Shown one piece after another: positions 30,119 to 38,728 of a DNA stretch of 64,000 bases; within the stretch, counting starts at the first letter, position 1, and every line of letters begins with the position of its first letter. The DNA is from Amycolatopsis sp. NBC_01488 (lineage in GTDB: Bacteria > Actinomycetota > Actinomycetes > Mycobacteriales > Pseudonocardiaceae): the NCBI RefSeq assembly GCF_036227105.1, contig NZ_CP109434.1, forward strand, positions 6,606,501-6,670,500. Direction: 5' to 3'. Under the pieces are notes generated by a model. The model did no database searches and was not told the origin of the DNA. It worked only from the letters and a program-made list of their open reading frames with translations. A program made the translations under genes and the position numbers.

Positions 30119-31762
30119 GTGCCCCGTCCGCCCGCGACCGTGCCCGGCGAGGTGCTGCGCACCTCGATCGTGGACCGGCTGTTCGCCCGCGCGGACGACG
30201 ACCGCCCCCTGTTCACCCACCAGGACCACTCGCACGCCGCCGAGCACACGCTGACGTGGGCGGAGTTCGCCGCCCGCGTCCGCGTGGTCGCGGGTGGCCT
30301 GCGCCGGGTCGCCGAACCGGGGGAGCGGGTCGCGCTCCTCGCGGGGCAGGAACTGGCCTACCCGCTGGCGTTCTTCGGTGCGCTGGCCGCGGGGATGATC
30401 GCCGTCCCGCTGATGCCGCCGGGCAATCGCGCGCAGGCCGAGCGGCTCGGCGGCGTCCTGGCCGACTCCGGCGCGCGCGTGTGGCTGACGTCGTCGGCCG
30501 CGGCGCCGCGCGTCCGCGAGTTCGGGGCGCCCGCCGACCTGCTGGTGGTCGACGAGCTGACCGGCCCGGGTGCCGATCCGGTGCCGGCTGCCCCGGAGAG
30601 CCCGGCGTACCTGCAGTACACGTCGGGCTCGACGCGCGAGCCGGCCGGCGCGGTGATCCCGCACCGGGCGATCGTCGCGGCGTGCTGGCAGGGCAGCCGG
30701 GCCTACGCCGTGGACGAGGGCACGACCTGCGTGGGCTGGATCCCGTTCTTCCACGACATGGGCCTGATCCAGCTGCTGTGCCTGCCGGTCTTCGCCGGCG
30801 GGCGCTCGGTGTTCATGGCCCCGGCCGAGTTCGTGCACCGGCCGCGGCGGTGGCTGCGGCAGCTCGCCGACTACCCCGCGGTGTTCACCGCCGCGCCGAA
30901 CTTCGCCTACGACCTCGCGGCCGACGCCGGTCCCGGGGACGACCTCGACCTCTCGGACGTGCGCGTCGCGCTCAACGGCGCCGAACCCGTCCGCCCGCGC
31001 ACGGTCGAACGCTTCCTCGAGGTCTTCGGCCCGCACGGCTTCCGGCGCGAGGCGTACCGGCCGTCGTACGGGCTCGCCGAAGCCACCGTCTACGTGGCGA
31101 GCGCGGGGGAAGAAGGGCCCCGCGGCGCGGTGTTCGACCGGGAAGCCCTTGCGCAGGGCCGAGCTGTCGAAACCGTCGACGGACCGGAGCTCGTGTCCGT
31201 CGGCCGCCCGGTCGGGCAGCTCGTCCGGATCGTCCACGACGGACACGAGCAGCCCGACGGGCACGTCGGCGAGATCTGGATCCACGGCCCGAACGTGGCG
31301 AGCGGCTACTGGGGCCGGGGCGACGCGGCCGCGTTCGGCGCCACGCTCGACGGCCTCGGCGGCTGGCTGCGCACCGGCGACCTCGGCGTCGTGCACCGCG
31401 GTGACCTGTACGTCACCGGACGGCTCAAGGACCTCATCGTCATCGACGGCCGCAACTTCCACCCGCAGGACATCGAGGCGGCGGCGGGCGAGGCCCACCC
31501 GGCGGTCCGCCGCGACCGCGTCGCCGCGTTCGGCGTCGTCGACGAGGACGGCGAAGGCGCGATGGTGGTCGCGGAGTGGGCGCGCGACGCCGACGCGGAC
31601 CTCAAAGAGGTGACCCGGGCGGTGCTGCGCGCGGTGGCGCGCGAACACGATCTCACCCTCCGTGCGGTACGTCTGGTCCCTCCCGGCGGACTTCCGCGCA
31701 CATCGAGTGGCAAGGTCGCCCGGTCGGCCGCCAAGGCACGTTATGGTGGCGGCCGTGGGTGA
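30119..31762 (+). CDS. fatty acyl-AMP ligase (FAAL)
   Basis: A 547-residue adenylate-forming enzyme of the FAAL subclass. It has YTSGSTREPAG (167-177), the FAAL-type GWIPFFHDMGLI, a RPSYGLAEATVYV motif, LRTGDLGVV, and GRLKDLIVIDGRNFHPQDIE near the hinge. The C-terminal GLPRTSSGKVARS supplies the last lysine. FAALs activate fatty acids as acyl-adenylates and load them on a carrier protein, not CoA. The acyl carrier gene follows with a 20-bp overlap, so the partner is clear. The start is GTG at 30119. The downstream genes are type VII secretion-like, an unusual setting. Confidence 0.9.
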   Translation: MPRPPATVPGEVLRTSIVDRLFARADDDRPLFTHQDHSHAAEHTLTWAEFAARVRVVAGGLRRVAEPGERVALLAGQELAYPLAFFGALAAGMIAVPLMPPGNRAQAERLGGVLADSGARVWLTSSAAAPRVREFGAPADLLVVDELTGPGADPVPAAPESPAYLQYTSGSTREPAGAVIPHRAIVAACWQGSRAYAVDEGTTCVGWIPFFHDMGLIQLLCLPVFAGGRSVFMAPAEFVHRPRRWLRQLADYPAVFTAAPNFAYDLAADAGPGDDLDLSDVRVALNGAEPVRPRTVERFLEVFGPHGFRREAYRPSYGLAEATVYVASAGEEGPRGAVFDREALAQGRAVETVDGPELVSVGRPVGQLVRIVHDGHEQPDGHVGEIWIHGPNVASGYWGRGDAAAFGATLDGLGGWLRTGDLGVVHRGDLYVTGRLKDLIVIDGRNFHPQDIEAAAGEAHPAVRRDRVAAFGVVDEDGEGAMVVAEWARDADADLKEVTRAVLRAVAREHDLTLRAVRLVPPGGLPRTSSGKVARSAAKARYGGGRG

Positions 31763-32012
31763 TCACCGCGCCGAGGTCACGAAGGTCGTCAGCGACACCT
31801 TCCGGCTCGACCCGGCTCTCGTCGAGCCCGGCGCGCCCCTGGAGGAGCTGGGCATCGACTCGAAGGGCCGGATCAAGCTCCTCGCGGCGCTGGAGATCTA
31901 TTACGGCGTGACGATCGACCTGGACCAGCTCGACCGGTTCACCGACGTGGGATCCGTGGCGGACGTGCTCGCGGAAGCCCTGCGAACTGAAGGATCTGAG
32001 GAGAGGCGCTGA
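31743..32012 (+). CDS. acyl carrier protein
   Basis: An 89-residue carrier protein with the phosphopantetheine attachment serine at Ser40 in ELGIDSKG (canonical D-S). It has four predicted helices, a VTIDLDQLDRFTDVGSVADV helix III/IV region and an acidic surface. It overlaps the FAAL stop by 20 bp if ATG 31743 is used, or 8 bp with GTG 31755. It is the natural acceptor of the acyl group activated by the FAAL. The next gene starts 1 bp after its stop with a strong GAGGAGAGG site inside this gene's end. Confidence 0.9.
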   Translation: MVAAVGDHRAEVTKVVSDTFRLDPALVEPGAPLEELGIDSKGRIKLLAALEIYYGVTIDLDQLDRFTDVGSVADVLAEALRTEGSEERR

Positions 32013-32013
32013 A

Positions 32014-32331
32014 ATGAGCGGCGGGGGGTACACCGCGACGACGGAAGCGTTGTCGACGGCGTCCAAGACCATCGGGGACCTGGCGGAGCACCTGCTGGAC
32101 GACAACCCGGACCTGCAGACCCCCCAGGTGACGGCGGAGGGCTTCGGCCGGGCGCACAACGCCCACGCCGCGAAGTACACCGCCGGCGCGCAGGCGCTGT
32201 GGGCAGCGGTCTCCGGCTACAGCAGCGCGCTCGGCTCGTTCGGCACCAACCTCGGCACCGCCGGGTCGACCTACGGCAGCAACGAGGAGAACCAGGCGGG
32301 CGCGATCACCGACGCCGGAGGCACGCTCTGA
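32014..32331 (+). CDS. EspC/WXG100-like type VII secretion substrate
   Basis: A 105-residue all-helical protein, probably a helical hairpin. The turn region and second helix (FGRAHNAHAAKYTAGAQALW, then SALGSFGTNLGTAGSTY) resemble EspC/DUF2580 proteins. It ends with Tyr87-Gly-Ser-Asn-Glu91, a match to the YxxxD/E secretion signal of mycobacterial type VII systems; there is no classical signal peptide. It sits between the carrier protein (1 bp gap) and the giant WXG protein (stop and start overlap as TGATG), so the three are made together. Confidence 0.72.
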   Translation: MSGGGYTATTEALSTASKTIGDLAEHLLDDNPDLQTPQVTAEGFGRAHNAHAAKYTAGAQALWAAVSGYSSALGSFGTNLGTAGSTYGSNEENQAGAITDAGGTL

Positions 32332-35300
32332 TGGCCGAAAAGAAGAAGTGGTCCGACGTCAAGGCGATCCTCGACGACCCGAGCGTCCCCGCCGCGCAGA
32401 AGAGCGCCCTGATCAGCAGCTGGCTGCGCGAGAACCCGCCACCGCCGCCGTTCCTGGCCGACCAGGAACCCGACGACATCAAGCAGAAGCGGCAGGAAGC
32501 CGACAAGTACGCGACCGCGTACAACGCCAACCCGCTCTTCGCCGGGCAGTCGGTCGACGACGCCTACGACAAGGCGAAGGCGAGCGGCGACCAGAACTCC
32601 TACAACGAAGACCAGGAGAAGAAGGCCGTCGACGACGGCAAGGCCAAGCTGAACGACACGAAGCCGCCCGCCTCCGGTGAGAACGGCGGTGACGCCAGTG
32701 GCACCAAGACGTCCGACGAGATCTTCGACGCCGCCGCGCCCGCGCTGAAGCTGTTCGAGACCTTCGGGTCGCTGCTGGCCAAGATCCCGGACGACTGCCG
32801 CGGCAACACCCGCGCGCTCGACCTCGACAAGGACATCCGCGCGCCGTTCGACGAGCAGCGCGGGATCAGCTTCGAGCACTTCGTCCAGGACGCCGCGCAC
32901 TTCAAGACCGGGGCGGAGACGGTCGACCGGACGGTGCAGGACACCGGTTCGCAGCTGAGCACCCTCTACCAGACGTGGAGCGGCGCCGGCGCGGACGCGG
33001 CGTCCGACACCTACAACGACAAGATCCAGCCGAAGGCGTCGAAGCTCTCCCAGACGCTCGGCAACGCCGGCGAAGCGACGCTGACCACCGCGACCACGGT
33101 GTTCCAGCTGTGCAAGGGCAAGGCCGACGCCGTCATCGGCATGTACACCGACCTGGTCGGCAAGGCCGACTACACGATGGCGCAGAAGGTCATCGCGGTC
33201 GCCAACGGCGAGCACGGCAACGAGCAGGACCTGGCCCAGATCGCGGGCTGGATGGACCTCAACTTCGGCACCAACCTGGTCAAGACGCTCAACGACCAGG
33301 GCTGCTGCGACGGCGACGAAATCAAGAAGCACGGCCAGGACCTGGCCAAGCAGTGGATCCAGAACCAGTTCAACCCCGACATGTGGGACCGGCTGTACCA
33401 GGGCTTCGCGAAGACCTGCAAGGACACGAAGGACCTCGTCGACCAGGCTTACGACGCGCTCGACAAGGTCATGGGCGCGGTGAAGAACGAGTTCGAGGGC
33501 GTCACCATGCCGGGCGGCTCGGGCTCGGGCGTTCCCGGAAGCGGTGGCCCCGGCGCCACCGGCGGCTCGGGCGGTGGCCCCGGCGCCGGTTCGGGCAGTG
33601 GAGCGGGGACGGGCGGGTCCGGTCCGGGTACCGGTGGTTCGGGTTCGGGTGGGTCGGGTTCGGGTTCGGGTGGTTCGGGTGGTTCGGGTTCGGGTTCGGG
33701 TGGTTCGGGGGCCGGTGGGGGTGGCGGCCAGGTGCCGCCGATTCCCGACGGTGGCTCCGGTTCCGGCGTGCCCGGCGGGGGAGCGGGCACCGGGGGCTCG
33801 GGTACCGACCTGCCCAGCGGTGCGGACGGCGGCTCCGGCGGCGGTTCCGGGACCGGTGGCGGCGGTGGTCCGGTGCCGTCGATCCCCGACGTCTCCGGTG
33901 GCGGGTCCGGTTCGGGCGGCGGCTCGGGTTCCGGGTCCGGGTCGGGATCCGGTGGTGGGGGCTCGATGCCGTCGATCCCCGATCTGTCCACGCCTTCCGG
34001 CGACGGCGGGGGTGCCGCCCTCGGGGCGGGCGGCGGGTCCGGCTCGGGGTCCGGCTCCGGCGCGGGTTCGGACGACACGTCGCCGTCGTCGGTGCCGTCG
34101 CCGTCCTCGAGCGGCCAGGACGCGGCGGCCGCGGCCGCCGAAGCGGCCAAGAAGAAGGCCGCGGACGCGCTCGCCCAGTTCAGCGGCCCCGGGATCCCGA
34201 CCGAGTCCGGCGGCGGGTCCGGTTCGGGCTCCGGCGGCAGCGGCCTCGGCGGCGGCGAAGGTCTCGGCGGTGGTTCCGCTTCGGGCGGCGGGTCCGGCTC
34301 GGGTGGTTCCGACTCCGGTTCGGGGTCGGGTTCCGGCGACGACGGCAAGGCCGCGGCCGAGCAGGCCGCGGACGACGCGAAGAAGAAGGCGGCCGACGCG
34401 CTGAAGGAGTTCAGCGGCGACGGCATCAAGACGGACACGGGCGAGGGAGCCGGGCTCGGCGGCACGGACACCGGCGGCGACGGCAAGCCGGACAGCCCGC
34501 TGGGTGCCGACAAGGACGGCGACGGCAAGCCCGACGGCCTGCTGGGTGGCAAGGCCGACGACACCCCCGACACGCTGAAGGTCAAGCAGGGCGACAAGAC
34601 CTTCGAGATGACCGAACCCGACCACGACGGGAAGATGGACATCAAGGTCGGCGACGGGACCGGCGCCGCCAAGGACTTCAAGCTCGACTGGTCCAAGGAC
34701 GACGGCGGTCCACAAGGGACGGACGACGTCCACCACCCGGACGCGGACGGCAAGATCCACCTCGAGGACGGCGGCGTCAAGATCACCGCCGAGCGGCCCG
34801 ACGGCCCGGAGGGCCCGACCGTCGTCACCGTCGACGACGGCCACGGCACCCCGACGACCTACACCCTCGGCGAGGACGACAAGGCTCCGGACGCCCTCGG
34901 CGACACCCCCGAGAAGAAGCTCGACGACCTGCCCACCCACCGCGGCACCCTCGACGACCTGTCGCCCGACGGCGGCATCGGCGCTGCCGGGCACGGCGGC
35001 ATCGGCGCTGCCGGGCACGGCGGCATCGGCGCTGCCGGGCACGGCGGCGGCGGCCTGTCGGCGGCGGGTCTCGACCCGGTCGGCGCGGGGCACGGCGGCG
35101 GTGGGCCTGGCATCGGCGGTGGCTCGCACGGCGCCGGCCTCTCGGCGGCGGGTCTCGACCCGGTCGGCGCGGGGCACGGCGGCGGGCTCGGCGACACGCC
35201 GACGTCCGGCGGTGTCCACAGCGGCGTCGGCGCCACGCAGGCCCAGCCCGCGGCCGCGTTCGCCCCGGCGGGCGCGTCGGCCGGGACCGGCGGCCAGTCG

Positions 35301-35489
35301 ATGTCCGGGATGCCGGGCATGGGCGCCATGGGCGGTGCCCACGGCGGCGGCGGGGGCGGCGACACCGAACGGCGCTCGCCCGCCTACCGGATCGAAGGTG
35401 CCATCTTCGACAACCTCGGTGAGCCCGGCCGCCGGATCATCGGCTCCCTCAACGACGACGAAGACCCGCCGTCCGCCCGGACCCGGTAG
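32331..35489 (+). CDS. giant Gly/Ser-rich WXG-motif protein
   Basis: A 1052-residue protein with no classical signal peptide. Residues 1-390 are charged and helical and contain a WXG100-type hairpin with Trp216-Ser-Gly. Residues about 395-580 are Gly/Ser/Pro repeats. Two related helical segments with KKKAADAL and a following FSG-x-GI (about 585-620 and 672-703) frame a second Gly/Ser stretch. Then come Asp-rich DKDGDGKPDG repeats that could bind calcium (about 710-745), a beta-rich acidic region to about 860, three perfect GGIGAAGH repeats (881-904) and a conserved-looking C-terminal FDNLGEPGRRIIGSLNDDED. It is probably exported by a type VII system and anchored or displayed at the cell surface. 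It is unlike any well-known named protein. Confidence 0.75.
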   Translation: MAEKKKWSDVKAILDDPSVPAAQKSALISSWLRENPPPPPFLADQEPDDIKQKRQEADKYATAYNANPLFAGQSVDDAYDKAKASGDQNSYNEDQEKKAVDDGKAKLNDTKPPASGENGGDASGTKTSDEIFDAAAPALKLFETFGSLLAKIPDDCRGNTRALDLDKDIRAPFDEQRGISFEHFVQDAAHFKTGAETVDRTVQDTGSQLSTLYQTWSGAGADAASDTYNDKIQPKASKLSQTLGNAGEATLTTATTVFQLCKGKADAVIGMYTDLVGKADYTMAQKVIAVANGEHGNEQDLAQIAGWMDLNFGTNLVKTLNDQGCCDGDEIKKHGQDLAKQWIQNQFNPDMWDRLYQGFAKTCKDTKDLVDQAYDALDKVMGAVKNEFEGVTMPGGSGSGVPGSGGPGATGGSGGGPGAGSGSGAGTGGSGPGTGGSGSGGSGSGSGGSGGSGSGSGGSGAGGGGGQVPPIPDGGSGSGVPGGGAGTGGSGTDLPSGADGGSGGGSGTGGGGGPVPSIPDVSGGGSGSGGGSGSGSGSGSGGGGSMPSIPDLSTPSGDGGGAALGAGGGSGSGSGSGAGSDDTSPSSVPSPSSSGQDAAAAAAEAAKKKAADALAQFSGPGIPTESGGGSGSGSGGSGLGGGEGLGGGSASGGGSGSGGSDSGSGSGSGDDGKAAAEQAADDAKKKAADALKEFSGDGIKTDTGEGAGLGGTDTGGDGKPDSPLGADKDGDGKPDGLLGGKADDTPDTLKVKQGDKTFEMTEPDHDGKMDIKVGDGTGAAKDFKLDWSKDDGGPQGTDDVHHPDADGKIHLEDGGVKITAERPDGPEGPTVVTVDDGHGTPTTYTLGEDDKAPDALGDTPEKKLDDLPTHRGTLDDLSPDGGIGAAGHGGIGAAGHGGIGAAGHGGGGLSAAGLDPVGAGHGGGGPGIGGGSHGAGLSAAGLDPVGAGHGGGLGDTPTSGGVHSGVGATQAQPAAAFAPAGASAGTGGQSMSGMPGMGAMGGAHGGGGGGDTERRSPAYRIEGAIFDNLGEPGRRIIGSLNDDEDPPSARTR
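34971..35042 (+). repeat. three perfect 24-bp tandem repeats in the giant WXG gene
   Basis: A 24-bp unit encoding GGIGAAGH is repeated three times without mismatch (34971, 34995, 35019). Further on, a 46-48-bp stretch encoding GLSAAGLDPVGAGHGG occurs twice (about 35051 and 35139). The identity implies recent expansion. Confidence 0.8.
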
Positions 35490-35497
35490 GAGGACGC

Positions 35498-35884
35498 ATG
35501 AGTGACATCGACGCGATGAAGGCCGAGCTGGACGGCCTCGTCCGGGAGCAGTCCGAGCGGCGGGCCCTGCGCGAGCAGCGGGGCGAGGAGATCAAGGCCC
35601 GGTCGCAGGAGTACATGACCAAGCAGGTCCAGGCGGCCGAACGGTACGTGCAGCACGTGCGCGAAATGGCGCAGCGCAAGACGAAGTCCGGCTGGAGCAC
35701 CGACCGGTCGCAGGCGGAGCCACCCTCGGCCTTCGCCGCGGACGCCTTCGGCGACGAGCCCGGTGCGGCGTCCCCGTTCGCGCCGGGGACGCAGGCGCGG
35801 CCCGCGCCGAGGGAAGAGCCGCGCCGCGGGCATCGTTCGCGCGCGCTGGACGACGACGAAGGCTACGACAACAACCCCTGGTGA
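35498..35884 (+). CDS. coiled-coil small protein of the FAAL/WXG operon
   Basis: A 128-residue protein. Residues 1-65 form a long charged helix likely to be a coiled coil (MKAELDGLVREQSERRALRE as its core), followed by a disordered Pro/Ala-rich tail ending DDDEGYDNNPW. TAGGAGGACGC gives a strong ribosome site 8 bp after the giant gene's stop, so it is the last gene of the operon. It may be a chaperone or cytoplasmic partner of the giant protein; unknown. Its 3' end overlaps the convergent methyltransferase by 22 bp. Confidence 0.7.
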   Translation: MSDIDAMKAELDGLVREQSERRALREQRGEEIKARSQEYMTKQVQAAERYVQHVREMAQRKTKSGWSTDRSQAEPPSAFAADAFGDEPGAASPFAPGTQARPAPREEPRRGHRSRALDDDEGYDNNPW

Positions 35885-36645
35885 GGACCGTCCACAGTGG
35901 ACGTCACTGCCAGAGGTCGACGGCGATTCCGCGCAGCCGCGCGGCGGTCGCCGAACAGGTGCGGCGCCGCGCTGGACAGCGAGAAGACGCCGGCGACGAC
36001 CTCGTCTGCGGTGCGCGTGACGACCCGGCCCGGGACCTCGAACCGCCGCGGCCCGTAGAACCCCGCGGCGCGGTAGATCTCCGTCTCGCCGCCGGCCGTG
36101 CCGCCGGGCAGGGACCCTTGTCCGGCGCGCCGCGTCGAGCCGAGGTACGCGCGCACCAGCTGCGTGATCTCCGCGCGCGGCACGGAGCTTTCGACGCCCT
36201 CGTGCGTCGTCGCGTGTACATGGGCACAGGCGCCGCCGGGCGCCAGCATCGCGCGCACCGCGGCGGCCACCCGCGCCCGGTCGAACCAGTGGAACGACTG
36301 CGCGAAGGTCACCAGCCGGAACCGGCCGAGCCCGGCGGGCAGCTCTTCCGCGCGCCTCTGCACCCAGCGGCAGTTCCCGATCCCCGCCACGCCCGCGAGC
36401 CGAGCCGCTTCGGCGAGCATGTCCGCGTCGGCGTCCAGCCCGACCGCCTCCTCGAACGAGCCGGCCAGCAGCAGGGTCAGCGAGCCCGGGCCGCAGCCGA
36501 CGTCGAGCAGGCGGCCCGGCCCGGCCAGGCCCAGCTCCGTCACGAACGCTTCGGCCAGCTCCGGGGGATAGGCGGAGCGGCCCCGCGCGTAGTACGCCGC
36601 ACTTCCCGAATAGAGGGACGGATCCCACTTCCACACCTCGGTCAC
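35863..36645 (-). CDS. class I SAM-dependent methyltransferase, odd C-terminus
   Basis: A 260-residue methyltransferase with Methyltransf_11-type motifs: YARGRSAYPPEL at about 20, motif I LLDVGCGPGSL at about 46-56, GLDADADML, and the post-motif FAQSFHWFD. Relatives act on small molecules and are often annotated only as methyltransferases. The last 25 residues after HLFGDRR are Arg-rich and unlike the family, suggesting a frameshift or truncation near the junction with the neighbouring operon. It is divergent from the GH13 gene with only 26 bp between starts. Confidence 0.8.
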   Translation of the reverse strand: MTEVWKWDPSLYSGSAAYYARGRSAYPPELAEAFVTELGLAGPGRLLDVGCGPGSLTLLLAGSFEEAVGLDADADMLAEAARLAGVAGIGNCRWVQRRAEELPAGLGRFRLVTFAQSFHWFDRARVAAAVRAMLAPGGACAHVHATTHEGVESSVPRAEITQLVRAYLGSTRRAGQGSLPGGTAGGETEIYRAAGFYGPRRFEVPGRVVTRTADEVVAGVFSLSSAAPHLFGDRRAAARNRRRPLAVTSTVDGPHQGLLS

Positions 36646-36671
36646 GCCGTCAGCGTAGATACTCGGGTGTC

Positions 36672-38243
36672 ATGGACTCCGCGAACTGGTGGCGCGACGC
36701 CGTCGTCTACGAGGTCTACGTACGCAGCTTCGCCGACGCGGACGGGGACGGCACCGGCGATCTCGCGGGCCTGCGCTCGCGCCTGGGCCGGCTGGCCGAC
36801 CTCGGCGTCGACGCAGTCTGGACGACGCCGTGGTATCGCTCGCCGATGGTCGACGGCGGCTACGACGTCGAGGACCACCGGACCCCCGACCCGCTGTTCG
36901 GCACGGATGCCGACGTGCTCGACCTGGTCGCCGAGGCGCACCGCGTCGGACTGCGGCTGCTGATCGACGTCGTGCCGAACCACACCTCCGACCGCCACCC
37001 GTGGTTCCGGGCCGCGCTCGCCGGCGGGCCCGAGCGTGCCCGCTACCACTTCCGGCCGGGCCGCGGCGCGGACGGCGAGCTGCCGCCGACCGACTGGCGC
37101 AGCGTCTTCGGCGGCCCGGCGTGGACCCGGGCGGCCGACGGCGAGTGGTACCTGCACCTGTTCGCTCCCGAACAGCCGGACCTGAACTGGGACGACGGCG
37201 AGGTGCGGGCGGAGTTCGAGGACCTGCTGCGGTTCTGGTTCGCCCGCGGCGTCGACGGCGTCCGCATCGACGTCGCCCACGGCCTGCTCAAGGACCCCGG
37301 GTTCCCGGACCTCGGTGCCGAGGACGAAGAGATCGCGCGGCCGCCGGATCGTGCTGCGCACCCGCACTGGGACCTCGACGGCGTGCACGAGATCTACCGT
37401 TCGTGGCGCAAGATCGCGGCCGAGTTCGGCCCGGACCGGGTGTTCGTCGCCGAGGCCTGGGTCGACCGGCCGGACCGGCTCGCGCGGTACGTCCGCCCGG
37501 ACGAGCTGCACACGGCGTTCAACTTCGACTTCCTGCGCTGCGACTGGGACGCGGCCGCGCTGCGCGAGGTGATCGACCGGACGCTCGAGGCACTCGGCAC
37601 GGTCGGCGCGCCCGCGACGTGGGTGCTGTCCAACCACGACGTCGTCCGGCACGTGACGCGGTTCGCGCCCGGCGGCGACCTCGCGCTGGGCCGGTGGCGC
37701 GCCCGGGCGGCGCTGCTGCTGATGCTCGCGCTGCCCGGTGGCGCGTACCTGTACCAGGGCGAGGAGCTGGGCCTGGCGGAGGTCGAGGACCTGCCCGAGG
37801 CGGTGCTCGCCGACCCGACGTGGGAACGCTCCGGGCACACCCGCCGCGGCCGCGACGGCTGCCGGGTGCCGCTCCCGTGGTCGGGGACGGTGCCGCCGTT
37901 CGGGTTCTCGCCCGACGGCGTGCGGACGTGGCTGCCGCAACCGGATCACTGGCGCACGGCGACGGCGGAGGCACAGGCCGCCGATCCCGGGTCGATGCTC
38001 GGCCTCTACCGCGCGGCGCTCGCCGAGCGGCGGGCGAACCCGGCGCTGGGGGACGGGACGATGACGTGGTTGCCGTCGTCTCCCGGTGTGCTGTCGTTCG
38101 CGCGCGAGCCGGGGTTCGGGTGCGTGGTGAACCTGTCGGCGGAGCCGGTCGAGCTGCCGGCCGATCGGGTGCTGCTGTCGAGCGTGCCCTTGGCCGACGG
38201 CCTGCTGCCGCCCGACGCCGCGGTGTGGCTCGACGGGAGGTGA
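36672..38243 (+). CDS. GH13 alpha-glucosidase
   Basis: A 523-residue cytoplasmic GH13 enzyme. It has WWRDAVVYEVYVRSFADADG at the start, VVPNHTSDRHPWF, then the catalytic triad Asp200 (RIDVAH), Glu261 (VAEAW) and Asp323 (NHD). The region VYLYQGEE-like LYQGEELGL confirms the oligo-1,6/alpha-glucosidase group common in actinomycetes. It probably hydrolyses alpha-1,4 or alpha-1,6 glucosides. No signal peptide is present. TAGATA just upstream could be its -10. Confidence 0.9.
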   Translation: MDSANWWRDAVVYEVYVRSFADADGDGTGDLAGLRSRLGRLADLGVDAVWTTPWYRSPMVDGGYDVEDHRTPDPLFGTDADVLDLVAEAHRVGLRLLIDVVPNHTSDRHPWFRAALAGGPERARYHFRPGRGADGELPPTDWRSVFGGPAWTRAADGEWYLHLFAPEQPDLNWDDGEVRAEFEDLLRFWFARGVDGVRIDVAHGLLKDPGFPDLGAEDEEIARPPDRAAHPHWDLDGVHEIYRSWRKIAAEFGPDRVFVAEAWVDRPDRLARYVRPDELHTAFNFDFLRCDWDAAALREVIDRTLEALGTVGAPATWVLSNHDVVRHVTRFAPGGDLALGRWRARAALLLMLALPGGAYLYQGEELGLAEVEDLPEAVLADPTWERSGHTRRGRDGCRVPLPWSGTVPPFGFSPDGVRTWLPQPDHWRTATAEAQAADPGSMLGLYRAALAERRANPALGDGTMTWLPSSPGVLSFAREPGFGCVVNLSAEPVELPADRVLLSSVPLADGLLPPDAAVWLDGR

Positions 38244-38272
38244 ACGGATCGCCGGCGGGGCCGGAGTCGGTG

Positions 38273-38298
38273 GTGTGAAACCGGGAGCGCCGGGGTAC
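38273..38298 (+). promoter_or_regulatory. SigB-type promoter of the ANTAR-like/membrane gene pair
   Basis: GTGT (38273), a 16-bp spacer and GGGTAC (38293-38298) match the Streptomyces SigB consensus GNNT-N14-16-GGGTAC/T. Transcription would start near 38305, 36 bp before the ATG at 38341. Confidence 0.6.
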
Positions 38299-38340
38299 CC
38301 GGTCGCGTTCGCTGCCGCCGTCCGAGCCGGAGGTCGTCCG

Positions 38341-38529
38341 ATGCCCGTCCGATCCGCCGCCCCGCCCGCCACCGACGTCGTCGGCCTGGCGCTGGAAGTC
38401 CTGGTGGCCCAAGGCATGAGCCGGCCCGCCGCGCGGACGGCCCTGAAGGCGATGGCCCAGGAGAGAGGCCTGCCGGTCACGCGGTGCGCGGCGCTGGTCG
38501 TGGCCGCCGTCGACGGGAGGATGGGCTGA
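38341..38529 (+). CDS. small ANTAR-like protein
   Basis: A 62-residue protein whose core (DVVGLALEVLVAQGMSRPAA onward, ending ALVVAAVDG) has the spacing of an ANTAR three-helix RNA-binding domain, though degenerate. ATG at 38341 is set by a GGAGG at 38329-38333 and by the SigB-type promoter just upstream, which excludes the earlier GTG. Its stop overlaps the next ATG. Possible role: small RNA-binding or decoy protein in stress; function unknown. Confidence 0.6.
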   Translation: MPVRSAAPPATDVVGLALEVLVAQGMSRPAARTALKAMAQERGLPVTRCAALVVAAVDGRMG

Positions 38530-38714
38530 TGGCCGTCGCCGGCGGGTTTTCGCGCTCGGGCAACGACGACACCGCCTCCGTCGGCGGGGGCGTGCTGCTC
38601 GCCGTCGGCCTCGTCGTCGCGTTCTTCACGTGGTGGTCCTGGTGGACGGTCGCGGGCATCGCGCTGGCCGCCGCCGGCGTGCTGTGGCTCACGGTGGCCA
38701 ACCGGCACGAGTAA
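38529..38714 (+). CDS. small membrane protein
   Basis: A 61-residue protein with two hydrophobic helices (about 20-36 and 38-54) separated by a Trp-rich FFTWWSWWT segment, and short polar ends. Unknown function. Start ATG at 38529 overlaps the preceding stop (TGATG), so the two are co-translated under the same stress-type promoter. Confidence 0.6.
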   Translation: MAVAGGFSRSGNDDTASVGGGVLLAVGLVVAFFTWWSWWTVAGIALAAAGVLWLTVANRHE

Positions 38715-38728
38715 CCCGCACCCGACGG

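Noticed and set aside
34971..35042. CRISPR array
   Set aside because: The repeats are adjacent with no spacers and lie in a coding frame.
32014..35884. Type VII secretion apparatus genes (EccB/C/D) here
   Set aside because: No FtsK/SpoIIIE-type ATPase or other Ecc component is in the window; only putative substrates are present.
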